Source of the DNA: Candidatus Margulisiibacteriota bacterium
Lineage (GTDB): Bacteria; Margulisbacteria; WOR-1; O2-12-FULL-45-9; XYB2-FULL-48-7
Length of the DNA stretch: 38,588 nt
NCBI GenBank assembly: GCA_018822365.1
Contig: JAHJKL010000074.1
Location: 1 to 38,588 of the forward strand
Direction of reading: 5' to 3'
Shown here: positions 1 through 7,246 of the stretch, piece by piece
How the letters are laid out: each line of letters begins with the position of its first letter
Numbering within the stretch: position 1 is the first letter of the stretch
Program-made: the position numbers and the translations under genes
Notes under the pieces: model-generated
Told to the model about the DNA's origin: nothing
The model's database searches: none
Seen by the model: only the letters and a program-made list of their open reading frames with translations

Positions 1-387
1 CATTTTGGTCGCGGTATTATCGGAACGGGTTATCATCAGCGAGATCAGCCGGCGGAGAGAATAATAGCGTCCGAACTTGGTCCACTGCAGGATCCCGGAG
101 CCGCCAAGTTTGTCCTGAGGCCGGTAGGGGACTTTGGTTTCAAGGTTTATCTCCCCCTTTTCTGCCAGCGCGTAAGCGGCTGCCATGACCGGGATCTTGC
201 CGACCGAGGCGGTTGGAAATTCAGCCGTTCCGTTGATCGTCAGTTCCTGGCCGCTTTTTAGATCGATAAAAGCGACTCCGACCTTCAGGCCGTGAGGCTT
301 GGTCAGAGCGGAGAAGCGGTCCGCCAGGTCAGCGCTGGCCGGCAGGCAAATTAACAGAAGAAATAATAGAATTAATGCTTGAAACAT
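1..387 (-). CDS. Serine beta-lactamase-like hydrolase (class A fold), 3' end missing
   Basis: The first 129 codons are present and the gene runs off the left edge. Residues 1-19 form a signal peptide (hydrophobic LILLFLLLICLPASA), so the product is exported. A class A/penicillin-recognising fold is indicated by the SxxK motif in TASVGKIPVM (nucleophile Ser followed by Lys) and by an SDN motif in TRSDNTATK. The family contains true beta-lactamases and housekeeping hydrolases of cell-wall or ester substrates. The visible part cannot separate these, and the catalytic Glu and KTG regions lie outside the window. It is divergent from the tautomerase gene. A promoter with its -10 box 8 bp before the ATG, and no Shine-Dalgarno, suggests a leaderless message. 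Confidence is good for the fold and low for the substrate. Confidence 0.8.
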   Translation of the reverse strand, partial: MFQALILLFLLLICLPASADLADRFSALTKPHGLKVGVAFIDLKSGQELTINGTAEFPTASVGKIPVMAAAYALAEKGEINLETKVPYRPQDKLGGSGILQWTKFGRYYSLRRLISLMITRSDNTATKM

Positions 388-395
388 GGGAAACA

Positions 396-424
396 AGTAT
401 AACACGCTCGGAATGAATGGTAAA
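396..424 (-). promoter_or_regulatory. Promoter of the beta-lactamase-like gene, predicted leaderless
   Basis: On the minus strand, TTTACC (424-419), a 17-bp spacer and TATACT (401-396), with an extended TG one base before the -10. Only 8 bp separate the -10 box from the ATG at 387, which puts the expected transcription start at or beside the start codon. Inferred from hexamer match and spacing only. Confidence 0.55.
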
Positions 425-427
425 AAT

Positions 428-436
428 TGCTATAAT
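428..436 (+). promoter_or_regulatory. Extended -10 promoter of the tautomerase operon
   Basis: TGC followed by TATAAT (431-436) gives a perfect extended -10; the -35 region is poor. The expected start near 443 would leave a leader of about 13 nt holding a GGGGTGGA-like Shine-Dalgarno (443-449). Unlike most other first genes here, this one appears to have a short leader. Confidence 0.5.
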
Positions 437-455
437 CCCATGGGGGTGGATATTT

Positions 456-635
456 ATGCCGATCGTTAGGGTTGAAATGTGGGCCGGACGAGATAAGGAG
501 ACCAAAGCCAGGTTGATCGATGAATTGACCAATAAGGTTTGCGAAATAACAAAATGCCCGCCGGAAGCGGTAATTGTCGTGATCGAAGATATTCCCAAAG
601 AAAATTGGGGCCAGAACGGAAAACAGGGAGGTTAA
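456..635 (+). CDS. 4-oxalocrotonate tautomerase family protein
   Basis: A 59-residue protein, the usual size of 4-oxalocrotonate tautomerase family subunits, which assemble as small oligomers and use the amino-terminal proline as general base. The ATG at 456 is chosen over the ATG at 417 because it leaves Pro directly after Met (MPIVRVEMWAGR) and has a GGTGGA ribosome site just upstream. The body contains the expected helix (KETKARLIDELTNKVCEITK) and the PPEAVIVVIEDIPKENWG strand region. Real substrates of such stand-alone paralogues are usually unknown, and nothing nearby indicates an aromatic degradation pathway. The last codons carry the Shine-Dalgarno of the next gene, 2 bp away, so it is the first gene of a three-gene operon. 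Confidence 0.88.
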   Translation: MPIVRVEMWAGRDKETKARLIDELTNKVCEITKCPPEAVIVVIEDIPKENWGQNGKQGG

Positions 636-637
636 TT

Positions 638-1081
638 ATGGAACAGAGTGAATTATTAAAAAAGATCAATACCGATCTGATGATAGCGATGAAAGGGAAG
701 GACGAGTTCCGTTTAGCGGTTCTCCGGATGATGAAAAGCAAGGTTTTATACGTCAACGCGCGCGGTGAGATCTCGGAAGCGGAAGTAATTAAAATATTGA
801 ATAAATATGCTAAAGAGTTGAAAGAATCGACTGAAGAGTTCAGGAAAATTGGCCGGCCGGCCGAAGTGGAAAAGGCTATAAAGGAACTGGCGGTCGTGCA
901 GGAATACCTCCCCAAAGAGATGTCGGCGGAAGAAGTAAAAGCGGCGGTCACCCAAACGATTTCCGCCCTGGGGGCCGCTTCGATCAAGGAGATGGGGAAA
1001 GTGATGAAAGAAATTACCGCCAAATATCCGAGCATTGACGGTAAATTAGTCAGCCAATATGTGAGAGAAGTCTTGAAATGA
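638..1081 (+). CDS. YqeY-like protein (GatB/YqeY domain)
   Basis: A 147-residue soluble helical protein matching the YqeY family, which resembles the tRNA-binding tail of the GatB subunit of Asp/Glu-tRNA amidotransferase. Family hallmarks are the N-terminal KINTDLMIAMKGKDEFRLAVLRMMKS region and the later EYLPKEMS and LGAASIKEMGKVMKEI segments. Length is normal. The start at 638 is set by a GGGAGG ribosome site at 625-630 inside the end of the tautomerase gene. Its TGA overlaps the ATG of the following permease gene (ATGA), indicating translational coupling. The cellular role of the family is not well established; a link to aminoacyl-tRNA amidation is inferred from domain similarity only. Confidence 0.9.
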   Translation: MEQSELLKKINTDLMIAMKGKDEFRLAVLRMMKSKVLYVNARGEISEAEVIKILNKYAKELKESTEEFRKIGRPAEVEKAIKELAVVQEYLPKEMSAEEVKAAVTQTISALGAASIKEMGKVMKEITAKYPSIDGKLVSQYVREVLK

Positions 1082-1434
1082 CCTGGGTCTGGCTGGTCCT
1101 GACCGGCTTTTTGGCCGGTATTTTCAGCGGGCTGCTAGGTATTGGCGGCGCGACCATTGTGATCCCGGTCCTGGTCCTTGGTTTTGGGTTGAGCCAGCAT
1201 CTGGCGCAGGGGACGACCCTGGCGATGATGATCCCGCCGATCGGTCTGCTGGCCGCCTGGCAGTATTGGAAAAATGGGCATGTTAACTTTCCCTGGGCGT
1301 TAGCTCTTTGTGTCGGTTTTTTATTTGGCGGGTTGATCGGCGCTTATTGGGCGAACCTGATCTCCCCGGAACTGCTCCGCAAACTGTTTGGCCTGGTCTT
1401 TCTGGTCATTTCCCTGCGGCTGATCTTTTGGTAG
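1078..1434 (+). CDS. TSUP/TauE-SafE family membrane permease, single-repeat form
   Basis: A 118-residue integral membrane protein with about four hydrophobic segments. The N-terminal GFLAGIFSGLLGIGGATIVIPVL motif is typical of the sulfite exporter TauE/SafE (TSUP) family. Most family members have two such repeats and about 250 residues; this is one repeat, so it would need to dimerise to build a full transporter. Half-size members are known, and the ORF has a clean start coupled to the YqeY gene and a clean stop, so it need not be a fragment. The transported anion cannot be told from sequence. It converges with the UbiA-family gene, leaving 3 bp between them. Confidence 0.8.
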   Translation: MTWVWLVLTGFLAGIFSGLLGIGGATIVIPVLVLGFGLSQHLAQGTTLAMMIPPIGLLAAWQYWKNGHVNFPWALALCVGFLFGGLIGAYWANLISPELLRKLFGLVFLVISLRLIFW

Positions 1435-1437
1435 TCT

Positions 1438-2307
1438 TTAGATATTAGTGTAAATAATAACAGCTAGCGCGGCGATCCATAAAACAATGTCAATTAATAA
1501 AGGCGGATCGGAAAGCAAGGTCCTCTCCGGTTGTCCCCCTTCTTCCTTCTTGTAGATCAGATATAAATAGCGGAAGATCCCGTAAAGAACAAAGGGAATG
1601 CTGTAGACAAGGCTGTTGGTGCCAAATTTCGCGATTGTTTCCGGCCAAAGGGTGTAAAGGGCGTAGGCCATGACGGTCGACCCGGCAACTGCCGAGATCA
1701 GCTGGTCAAGCAGCCTGGGGTTATACTCATCCAGGATTTTCCGGTGCTCGCCTGCCAGGTCAAGGGTTAACAGCTCGTGCCGACGTTTCCCCAGGGCGAT
1801 AAACAGGGCCAAAAGGATGGTGCAGATCACCAGCCAGGGGGAAAGAATGACCTCGATCACTACCACCCCGGCAATAGCGCGTAAAACGAAGCCGGCGGCT
1901 ATCGAAAAAACATCTAAAATCACCATATTCTTGAGAAAAAATGAGTAAGAAAGCATAAGTAAAATGTATGCCGCAATGACCCAGCCAAACGAGGCATTTA
2001 ACCAGAAAGAGATTGGCAGAGCCGTTAAGATAAGTAGTAGGGCGAATGAAATGGCGAGGGAAGTTGAAACCTTGCCGCTGGCAATGGGCCGGAGCTTCTT
2101 GAGCGGATGCTTTTTGTCAAATTCCAGGTCTTTGACGTCATTGATGAGATACATAGCGCTGGAGATCGCGCAAAAAATGATAAAAGCGTCAATAACTTTT
2201 AGTAAAGGAGCGAGCTGGAAGAATTCCAGCGAAAAAATGATCCCGGCAAAAACAAAGAAATTCTTGGTCCACTGTTTGGGCCGGAGCGACAGGAGGAGAT
2301 CAATCAT
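1438..2307 (-). CDS. UbiA-family prenyltransferase, decaprenyl-phosphate phosphoribosyltransferase-like
   Basis: A 289-residue polytopic membrane protein (about eight hydrophobic segments) of the UbiA superfamily. The first Mg-binding motif is [13 protein letters not shown], an NDxxDxxxD form, preceded by [14 protein letters not shown] and followed by LRPIASG. These resemble the phosphoribosyl-transferring branch (the DPPR synthase group) more than quinone-forming UbiA/MenA, because the second conserved region is [10 protein letters not shown] rather than the usual second Asp-rich motif. The probable reaction is transfer of phosphoribose from PRPP to a polyprenyl phosphate, giving a lipid-linked sugar donor. 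Its ATG overlaps the accB stop (ATGA), making it the third gene after efp and accB. Alternative: another polyprenyl transferase of unknown acceptor. Confidence 0.78.
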   Translation of the reverse strand: MIDLLLSLRPKQWTKNFFVFAGIIFSLEFFQLAPLLKVIDAFIIFCAISSAMYLINDVKDLEFDKKHPLKKLRPIASGKVSTSLAISFALLLILTALPISFWLNASFGWVIAAYILLMLSYSFFLKNMVILDVFSIAAGFVLRAIAGVVVIEVILSPWLVICTILLALFIALGKRRHELLTLDLAGEHRKILDEYNPRLLDQLISAVAGSTVMAYALYTLWPETIAKFGTNSLVYSIPFVLYGIFRYLYLIYKKEEGGQPERTLLSDPPLLIDIVLWIAALAVIIYTNI

Positions 2308-2759
2308 GCTTTTTTGATCAAGAACAGCTTCTGCCCATACTCAACCGGTTTGCCATTCTCGACCAGTATTTTTACGATCTTCCCTCCCACTTCCGCTTCG
2401 ATCTCGTTGAACAGCTTCATCGCTTCAATAATGCAGATCACTTTACCCGGCTGGATGCTGTCGCCTGCTTCGACAAAAGGACCTGATTCCGGAGAAGGGG
2501 AGCGATAAAAAGTGCCGACCATTGGAGAAGTAATGGCAGAGAGGCCATCCTCTTCGCTGGTAGCGCTTGATTTTGTTGGAGTAGCGGCAGTTGGGACCGG
2601 TTCCGAGGCGGCAACATGAGCGGATGCCGGGGTGGTGGTTACTTTCCCCCCCTCGCGCCTGACGTCATATTTGACCCCTTTTTCTTCGATCGACAAACCG
2701 GTGATATCTTCTTCTTTGACTAACTTAACTAATTTTTTTAAAACTTCCCAATCTAACAT
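2304..2759 (-). CDS. accB: Biotin carboxyl carrier protein of acetyl-CoA carboxylase
   Basis: A 151-residue AccB. Residues 1-40 form the N-terminal helical region, residues 41-72 a Pro/Ala/Thr/Ser-rich hinge, and residues 73-151 the biotinyl domain. The biotin attachment site is EAMKLFNEI with Lys115, and the neighbouring [13 protein letters not shown] thumb region is typical of AccB. It carries the carboxybiotin group that acetyl-CoA carboxylase uses to make malonyl-CoA for fatty acids. The start at 2759 fits family length and is preceded by a GGGAGGG ribosome site; a longer in-frame extension into efp is rejected. It lies 4 bp after efp. The efp-accB pairing is common in bacteria, but the usual next gene, accC, is absent and a UbiA-family gene follows. 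Confidence 0.95.
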   Translation of the reverse strand: MLDWEVLKKLVKLVKEEDITGLSIEEKGVKYDVRREGGKVTTTPASAHVAASEPVPTAATPTKSSATSEEDGLSAITSPMVGTFYRSPSPESGPFVEAGDSIQPGKVICIIEAMKLFNEIEAEVGGKIVKILVENGKPVEYGQKLFLIKKA

Positions 2760-2763
2760 AATT

Positions 2764-3318
2764 TTATACCCTCCCGAGGTATTTGCCTTCGCTGGTGTCG
2801 ACTTTAAGGACTTCGCCGACATTAATAAAAAACGGGACCTGGACAACAGCGCCTGTTTCCAGGGTTGCCGGTTTGCCGCCGGAAACTGTATCTCCCTTGA
2901 AGCCCGGAGACGTTTCGACAACTTTCAACTCAACGGTGGCCGGCAGATCAATATCGAGGACCTCTTCACCATAGAAAGAAACGTTGCAGACAAAACCATC
3001 TTTCAGGTACTTGCTCTGGGAGCCGATCTTGGCTGCGGGAACGGTGATCTGTTCAAAAGTCGATTGGTTCATGAAGTGAAAACCTTCTGTGTCGGAGTAG
3101 AGGAATTGCATCGGCTGGTATTCGATCCTGGCCCGCTCGACTTTGTCGTCTACATTAAAAGTCCGTTCAATAATGGCGCCGCTGCGCAGGTCCTTGAACT
3201 TGGTCTTGACTCTTGCCTGTTGGGCCCATTTAATGTGGTTATATTCCAGGCATTTAAAGATTTTGCCGTCAATCTCCACGGTCGTTCCTGGTCTGACTTC
3301 GGTTATTGCTATGCCCAT
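2764..3318 (-). CDS. efp: Elongation factor P with non-canonical tip loop
   Basis: A 184-residue EF-P with the three expected beta domains: the N-terminal KOW-like domain (residues 1-65), a central OB domain, and the C-terminal OB domain ending [15 protein letters not shown] binds the ribosome between the P and E sites and relieves stalling at polyproline stretches. The tip loop that normally reads like KPGKGQAF, with a modified Lys or Arg at its apex, here reads [13 protein letters not shown] (residues 28-40). The apex Lys is missing and the loop appears one residue short. The ATG at 3318 gives normal length; no Shine-Dalgarno is visible and a TATAAT box ends 12 bp upstream, implying a leader of only a few nucleotides. 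It heads efp-accB-UbiA and is divergent from plsY. Confidence 0.95.
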   Translation of the reverse strand: MGIAITEVRPGTTVEIDGKIFKCLEYNHIKWAQQARVKTKFKDLRSGAIIERTFNVDDKVERARIEYQPMQFLYSDTEGFHFMNQSTFEQITVPAAKIGSQSKYLKDGFVCNVSFYGEEVLDIDLPATVELKVVETSPGFKGDTVSGGKPATLETGAVVQVPFFINVGEVLKVDTSEGKYLGRV

Positions 3319-3330
3319 AAATGAATTAAA

Positions 3331-3359
3331 ATTATACCAAGCTTGACGGTCAATTTCAA
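3331..3359 (-). promoter_or_regulatory. efp promoter, almost leaderless
   Basis: Minus-strand TTGAAA (3359-3354), exactly 17 bp, TATAAT (3336-3331). The -10 box ends 12 bp before the efp ATG, so the expected leader is about 5 nt. It overlaps the oppositely directed plsY promoter. Confidence 0.7.
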
Positions 3360-3371
3360 GTAAAGTAGAAT
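3343..3371 (+). promoter_or_regulatory. plsY promoter, predicted leaderless
   Basis: TTGACG (3343-3348), exactly 17 bp, TAGAAT (3366-3371). Six bases separate the -10 box from the plsY ATG at 3378, so the predicted transcription start is the A of the start codon. There is no room for a Shine-Dalgarno. Confidence 0.7.
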
Positions 3372-3377
3372 TGAAAC

Positions 3378-3962
3378 ATGATCTTTTTGTTCGCTTTAGG
3401 TTGCTACCTGCTTGGTTCTATTCCTTTTAGCTTTATTATAGCCAAAATATGGGGGGTTGACCTCCATTGTGTCGGCTCCGGCAACATTGGGGCGACCAAT
3501 GTGCTCCGCTCTGCCGGCCCGCTGCCGGGGGGACTGGCCTTCTTCTTTGATTTTGCCAAAGGGTATGCCGCGGTCCTGATCGGCAGTTTGGTGGGCGGGG
3601 ACCCGTTGGTGATCATTTTCCTTGGGTTGGCCGCTTTGCTGGGACACACTTTTCCTGTCTTTCTTGGATTTAGGGGAGGGAAGGGAGCGGCGACCGGCTT
3701 TGGGATATTGGCCGGGATCGCTCCGGATATTTTTGGCCTGGCTTTATTGCTGGTAGTTATTATTATTTACCTGACCAGATATGTTTCGCTCGCGTCAATT
3801 ATTACCCCCTGGGTCGTGGCCGTATTAATGTATATAATGGTAAAACCGCTCCCTTATTTTTATCTGTCTATTGTTGCGGCCATCTTTATTTTGGCCCGCC
3901 ATTTACCCAATATTAAGCGGCTGATGAATGGGACCGAGTTGCGGATAGGAGAAAAAAAATGA
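3378..3962 (+). CDS. plsY: Acyl-phosphate:glycerol-3-phosphate acyltransferase
   Basis: A 194-residue inner-membrane enzyme that transfers an acyl group from acyl-phosphate to glycerol-3-phosphate, giving lysophosphatidic acid, the first step of phospholipid synthesis in most bacteria. Hallmark motifs are GSIPFSFI near the N-terminus, GSGNIGATNVLRSAG in the first active-site loop, and GHTFPVFLGFRGGKGAATGFG in the second, with about five hydrophobic segments. Length is standard. The ATG at 3378 starts the family-typical N-terminus. Its 3' end overlaps gpsA by 4 bp (ATGA), so the enzyme supplying glycerol-3-phosphate is translationally coupled to the one using it. The promoter spacing predicts a leaderless start. 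Confidence 0.96.
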   Translation: MIFLFALGCYLLGSIPFSFIIAKIWGVDLHCVGSGNIGATNVLRSAGPLPGGLAFFFDFAKGYAAVLIGSLVGGDPLVIIFLGLAALLGHTFPVFLGFRGGKGAATGFGILAGIAPDIFGLALLLVVIIIYLTRYVSLASIITPWVVAVLMYIMVKPLPYFYLSIVAAIFILARHLPNIKRLMNGTELRIGEKK

Positions 3963-4945
3963 AAATATCGATTGTTGGCGCCGGCGCCTGGGGAACGACT
4001 CTGGCCCTCTTATTCGCGGAAAACAAGCATCCGGTCACCATTTGGGCCAGGGAAGCAGAGGTCGCAGGCTCGATCAATGAATTTCACGAGAACAAAATGT
4101 ATCTTCCCGGGTTCCAACTCCCGGCTATAATTGAGGCTTCGTCTTGCCTAACATGCCTGAAAGAGGCTGATCTTGCTCTTTTTGTCGTACCAACTCAATA
4201 TCTTAGAGGGGTGGCCAGGGAAGCAAAAGAGCTGATCAATCGTAAAGCGCTGATCGTTTCGGCCGGTAAAGGGATCGAAGAGGGGACCAGGCGGCTGCCG
4301 GCCGAAATTATTAAAGAAGAGCTTAATTGCTGCGGCGAGGCTTGTGTCCTTTCCGGCCCCAATCTGTCAAAAGAGATCGCTCGGGGGCTCCCGGCGGCGG
4401 CGGTTGTTGCCGCGGCTGACAGGGATTTGGCGCTTGCTGTCCAAAAAAGCCTCCTTTCCGGGCGTTTTAGGGTTTATACCAACGACGATGTTATCGGGGT
4501 TCAGCTGGGAGGAGCGTTAAAGAACGTCATTGCGATCGCTTCGGGGATCGTTGACGGTTTGCAGTTGGGGAACAACGCGAAAGCGGCGATGCTGATCAGG
4601 GGGATCGCCGAGATCACCCGGTTGGGGATCGCGATGGGGGGGAAGAGAGAGACTTTTGCCGGATTATCAGGAATGGGAGACCTGATCACCACCTGTTCCA
4701 GCCAGCTGTCGCGCAACCATCAGGTTGGAACAAGCCTGGCCGAAGGTAAAAGCATTAAAGAGATCATGGCTGGGAAAAAAGAGGTCGCGGAAGGGGTCCC
4801 GACGACAATTGCCGCTCTTGAGCTCTCCAGGGAGTATAAGGTCGAACTACCGATCGCCCGGCAGGTTCATAACGTCCTCTATCAGGGTAAGAAACCCTAC
4901 GAAGCGATCACCGAATTAATGAGCCGCGACGCGACTTCTGAATAA
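3959..4945 (+). CDS. gpsA: Glycerol-3-phosphate dehydrogenase (NAD(P)+)
   Basis: A 328-residue cytosolic GpsA, which reduces dihydroxyacetone phosphate to sn-glycerol-3-phosphate. The N-terminal Rossmann motif is GAGAWGTTLA (residues 7-16). Conserved family segments follow: SAGKGIEEGT, SGPNLSKEIARGLPAA, the catalytic-domain helix LKNVIAIASGIVDGL with QLGNNAKAAMLIRGIAEITRLG, and GLSGMGDLITTCSSQLSRNH. Length is normal. It overlaps plsY by 4 bp and provides that enzyme's substrate. It ends 4 bp from the stop of the convergent pilQ gene, with no visible terminator hairpin between them. Confidence 0.97.
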   Translation: MKISIVGAGAWGTTLALLFAENKHPVTIWAREAEVAGSINEFHENKMYLPGFQLPAIIEASSCLTCLKEADLALFVVPTQYLRGVAREAKELINRKALIVSAGKGIEEGTRRLPAEIIKEELNCCGEACVLSGPNLSKEIARGLPAAAVVAAADRDLALAVQKSLLSGRFRVYTNDDVIGVQLGGALKNVIAIASGIVDGLQLGNNAKAAMLIRGIAEITRLGIAMGGKRETFAGLSGMGDLITTCSSQLSRNHQVGTSLAEGKSIKEIMAGKKEVAEGVPTTIAALELSREYKVELPIARQVHNVLYQGKKPYEAITELMSRDATSE

Positions 4946-4949
4946 AGCC

Positions 4950-6233
4950 TTAGTGGAGTAATTTAGCTTTTTGTTTTGCGCTTTTATTTTCCAGTTCATC
5001 CTTGGGTTCGTTCATTGTTTTCAGATATTCAGGGGTTACGATATGCGGCGTGACAAAGACCAGCAACTCGTCTTTCTCCTTGCTGATCACGGTTTTTCGA
5101 AAAAACGCGCCGATGACCGGGACATCCATCAGGAAGGGGACGCCATAATCGGTTTGGACATCTTTTTCTTTCGTCAGTCCGCCGATGACAAAAGTCTGGC
5201 CATCGTTAACCACGACCTCGTTTTTGGTTTCAGTCGTATTTTCCTGCGGCAGGTCACCCACGACCGATCCTTCGCTGACCTTAGGGGCGACCTTCATCCT
5301 GATCAGGCCGTTCTTTGAAACGTTGGGGGTGATAGCGAGCGAGGTGCCGACCGAAAGGAAATTGACGACCTGGGTAGTGGTCGTATCGGAGATCACCGTG
5401 GTCTTGTAGCCGTACTTGGCGCCGATCAGGATCGTCGCCTCTTTGTTGTTCATGGTGGTGATCCTTGGGGAGGCGATGACGTTGTAATTGGTGTTGGTCG
5501 CCATGGCGGAGAGATAGCTTTCGACGTTAATGTCGGTATAGACCTTGAAGATCTGCCCGTAGAGGCCCTGGGCGGGATTGTCGCCCGGTCGCCCGGAAAG
5601 GTTTTTAGTTTGGACCACGTCATTGGCGTTGGTCGACTTGGTCGCTTTGATGTCGACCCCTAAATTGGCGTTATTGCCGGTGCGGACTTCAATGATCTTG
5701 GCTTCGACCATGACCTGGATCGGCGGCACGTCGAGCTCCTTGATCAACCTCTCGATCCGGGGGAGGTAGTCGGAAGAGGTTTGGATCACCAGGGCGTTGT
5801 AGGCGTCATCAGCAGTAACGGTGCTTCCTGAAGGGAGGATCGCGGTCAAAGTCGTCTGGAGATCGGTCGGTTTGGCATTGGCCAGATAGTAGGTGCGCAG
5901 GATCTTCTTGGTCGAGACAAAGATCGTTCCCGACTCTTCGAACCAATCCAACCCTTTGGTCCGCAGGACCGCTTCCATTCCTTCTTTCGGGTCGATCCCG
6001 GAGAAGGTTACAGTGACCTTTCCGGTCACGTCGTCCGCTGCGACAATGTTGACCTTGGTCGCCTTGGCAAAGATCTGCAGGACCGATTTGACATCGGCAT
6101 CCCTTAAGTTGAGATACACCTTTCCCTTGCTGATGGTGACATTTTCCATCTGTTTGGCCGGGGCGGCAAAAGCGCCGGTCTGGCAGAGGAGCAGGATCGA
6201 ACAGAGCAAAACGAGACTGACTGTTTTTTTCAT
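4950..6233 (-). CDS. pilQ: Type IV pilus secretin, PilQ-like
   Basis: A 427-residue exported protein (signal peptide about residues 1-23, cleavage near AFA-APA). Residues 35-105 look like an STN/N0-type domain (LRDADVKSVLQIFAKATKVNIVAADDVTG), residues 108-175 like an N1 domain (YYLANAKPTDLQTTLTAILPSG...LPRIERLIKELD), and the rest is the secretin gate and barrel domain, ending with the diagnostic NDGQTFVIGGL and VPFLMDVPVIGAFFRKT motifs. It would form the outer-membrane channel through which the pilus passes. It is shorter than proteobacterial PilQ, lacking the AMIN domains. It starts 2 bp after the pilP-like gene and closes the pilMN-O-P-Q operon. GspD is an alternative label, but the neighbours support PilQ. 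Confidence 0.9.
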   Translation of the reverse strand: MKKTVSLVLLCSILLLCQTGAFAAPAKQMENVTISKGKVYLNLRDADVKSVLQIFAKATKVNIVAADDVTGKVTVTFSGIDPKEGMEAVLRTKGLDWFEESGTIFVSTKKILRTYYLANAKPTDLQTTLTAILPSGSTVTADDAYNALVIQTSSDYLPRIERLIKELDVPPIQVMVEAKIIEVRTGNNANLGVDIKATKSTNANDVVQTKNLSGRPGDNPAQGLYGQIFKVYTDINVESYLSAMATNTNYNVIASPRITTMNNKEATILIGAKYGYKTTVISDTTTTQVVNFLSVGTSLAITPNVSKNGLIRMKVAPKVSEGSVVGDLPQENTTETKNEVVVNDGQTFVIGGLTKEKDVQTDYGVPFLMDVPVIGAFFRKTVISKEKDELLVFVTPHIVTPEYLKTMNEPKDELENKSAKQKAKLLH

Positions 6234-6235
6234 GA

Positions 6236-6715
6236 TTATTTTTCCTCCATTTTTAAAGTTTTTTCCGACGACCCTTTTCTGATAATGACCCGGTCTTTAT
6301 AAATTGCGGTGACTTTCCAGTTCATGACCGTTCCTCCAACCGGGACCGCCTGGCCGGAAATAAACGCGATCCTCATATCCGTATCCCACCAGATCCCTTC
6401 CAATTTGGGTAAAGCTGGCGGCGCTTCTTTTGGCTCTGTTGGGGCCGCCTTGGGCTGGGGTTTGACCTCAAACTCTTTGATCTTGATCCTCAAAGCGAAA
6501 GGGTCGACCAATTCTTTGAATTCTGGCTCTGGCGCGGGAAGCGGGGCGAGGGATGTTGTCGCGGCGGTTTCCGTGGTGGCAGGCGCCGATCTATTGGGGG
6601 GGGGTGACTGGAAGTTTGGTTGAGGAGCCGGGAGGTTTGTCTCGTTTGGCTGGTAGTAGGCATAGAGCGCGTATAAGGCGGCGACCAAAGCAACCAACGA
6701 TAATAATATTTTCAT
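6236..6715 (-). CDS. PilP/GspC-like pilus alignment protein
   Basis: A 159-residue protein with one N-terminal membrane segment (about residues 3-22), a long Pro/Ala/Thr-rich periplasmic linker (about residues 25-110), and a C-terminal small beta domain: LEGIWWDTDMRIAFISGQAVPVGG followed by WKVTAIYKDRVIIRKG. The pattern of an interaction segment followed by a beta domain (WW....AFI.G..V..G..V..W.V..I..D.V) is that of PilP and the GspC HR domain, which link the inner-membrane PilN/O complex to the secretin. The ATG at 6715 is preferred over a GTG 9 bp upstream because AAAGAG lies 8 bp before it. Position directly before pilQ supports the call; the PilP name rests mainly on order and topology. 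Confidence 0.7.
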   Translation of the reverse strand: MKILLSLVALVAALYALYAYYQPNETNLPAPQPNFQSPPPNRSAPATTETAATTSLAPLPAPEPEFKELVDPFALRIKIKEFEVKPQPKAAPTEPKEAPPALPKLEGIWWDTDMRIAFISGQAVPVGGTVMNWKVTAIYKDRVIIRKGSSEKTLKMEEK

Positions 6716-6734
6716 AGAGTACACTCTTTATATT

Positions 6735-7244
6735 TTAGTAATAGGCTATCAGAGTCATTGTTATGTCAAGCGTCGGATCTTTCGCGCCATTGGAGAAGCA
6801 GTCGAGTATGTCAATTATAACGATTATTGGAAGATCATTCAAATAGACCATGAAGTCGTAGAGATTTCTATATTTACCGGAGCAGGTAAGGCTGAATTTA
6901 AGCCGCCCCTGTTCCTGGCTCTGGATTGGACGAACGGTGATCAGATTCAGTTTTGATCTGGTTGTGACCTGGGAAATGCTTTGCAGGGTTTGCAGGGCTC
7001 GCCTCTGGGTGGAAGATGGAGTGTCTGGCCGTATGACCCCAGATTTATCTTGCAGTATTTCCAGGATCCTGATCTTTTTTTCCGCGACTTGAAGGTCCAG
7101 ACGGAGTTCCTGGCGTTTTTCCCTGGCGATTTTGAGTTCCCGCAGAATTGGGGAAAAGAAAAAGAGATCAAACATATAGATGGCAATGACCAGCGCCATA
7201 ATGGTTAACAGGTTTCTTTCCCGGTTCGATAATTTATTGAGCAT
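6735..7244 (-). CDS. PilO-like pilus alignment protein
   Basis: A 169-residue bitopic inner-membrane protein. Residues 12-31 are the single membrane helix, residues 35-65 are coiled-coil-forming (LKIAREKRQELRLDLQVAEKKIRILEILQDK), and the C-terminal part (about residues 85-169) is a ferredoxin-like PilO/GspM-type domain with SGKYRNLYDFMVYLNDLPIIVIIDI. PilO pairs with PilN to align the inner-membrane pilus motor with PilP and PilQ. The ATG at 7244 follows an AAGGAG ribosome site that lies within the end of pilMN, 2 bp upstream. Function is inferred from topology, fold pattern and position between pilMN and the pilP-like gene. Confidence 0.75.
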   Translation of the reverse strand: MLNKLSNRERNLLTIMALVIAIYMFDLFFFSPILRELKIAREKRQELRLDLQVAEKKIRILEILQDKSGVIRPDTPSSTQRRALQTLQSISQVTTRSKLNLITVRPIQSQEQGRLKFSLTCSGKYRNLYDFMVYLNDLPIIVIIDILDCFSNGAKDPTLDITMTLIAYY

Positions 7245-7246
7245 TA

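Noticed and set aside
1078-1434. TSUP gene as a truncated pseudogene
   Set aside because: A clean coupled start, a clean stop and a complete single repeat fit the known half-size members.
2632-3324. 230-residue plus-strand frame opposite efp and accB
   Set aside because: It is antisense to two strongly conserved genes, and its translation has no recognisable domain or ribosome site.
4946-4949. Terminator between the convergent gpsA and pilQ genes
   Set aside because: Only 4 bp separate them, and no convincing hairpin with a U-tract was found in the flanks.
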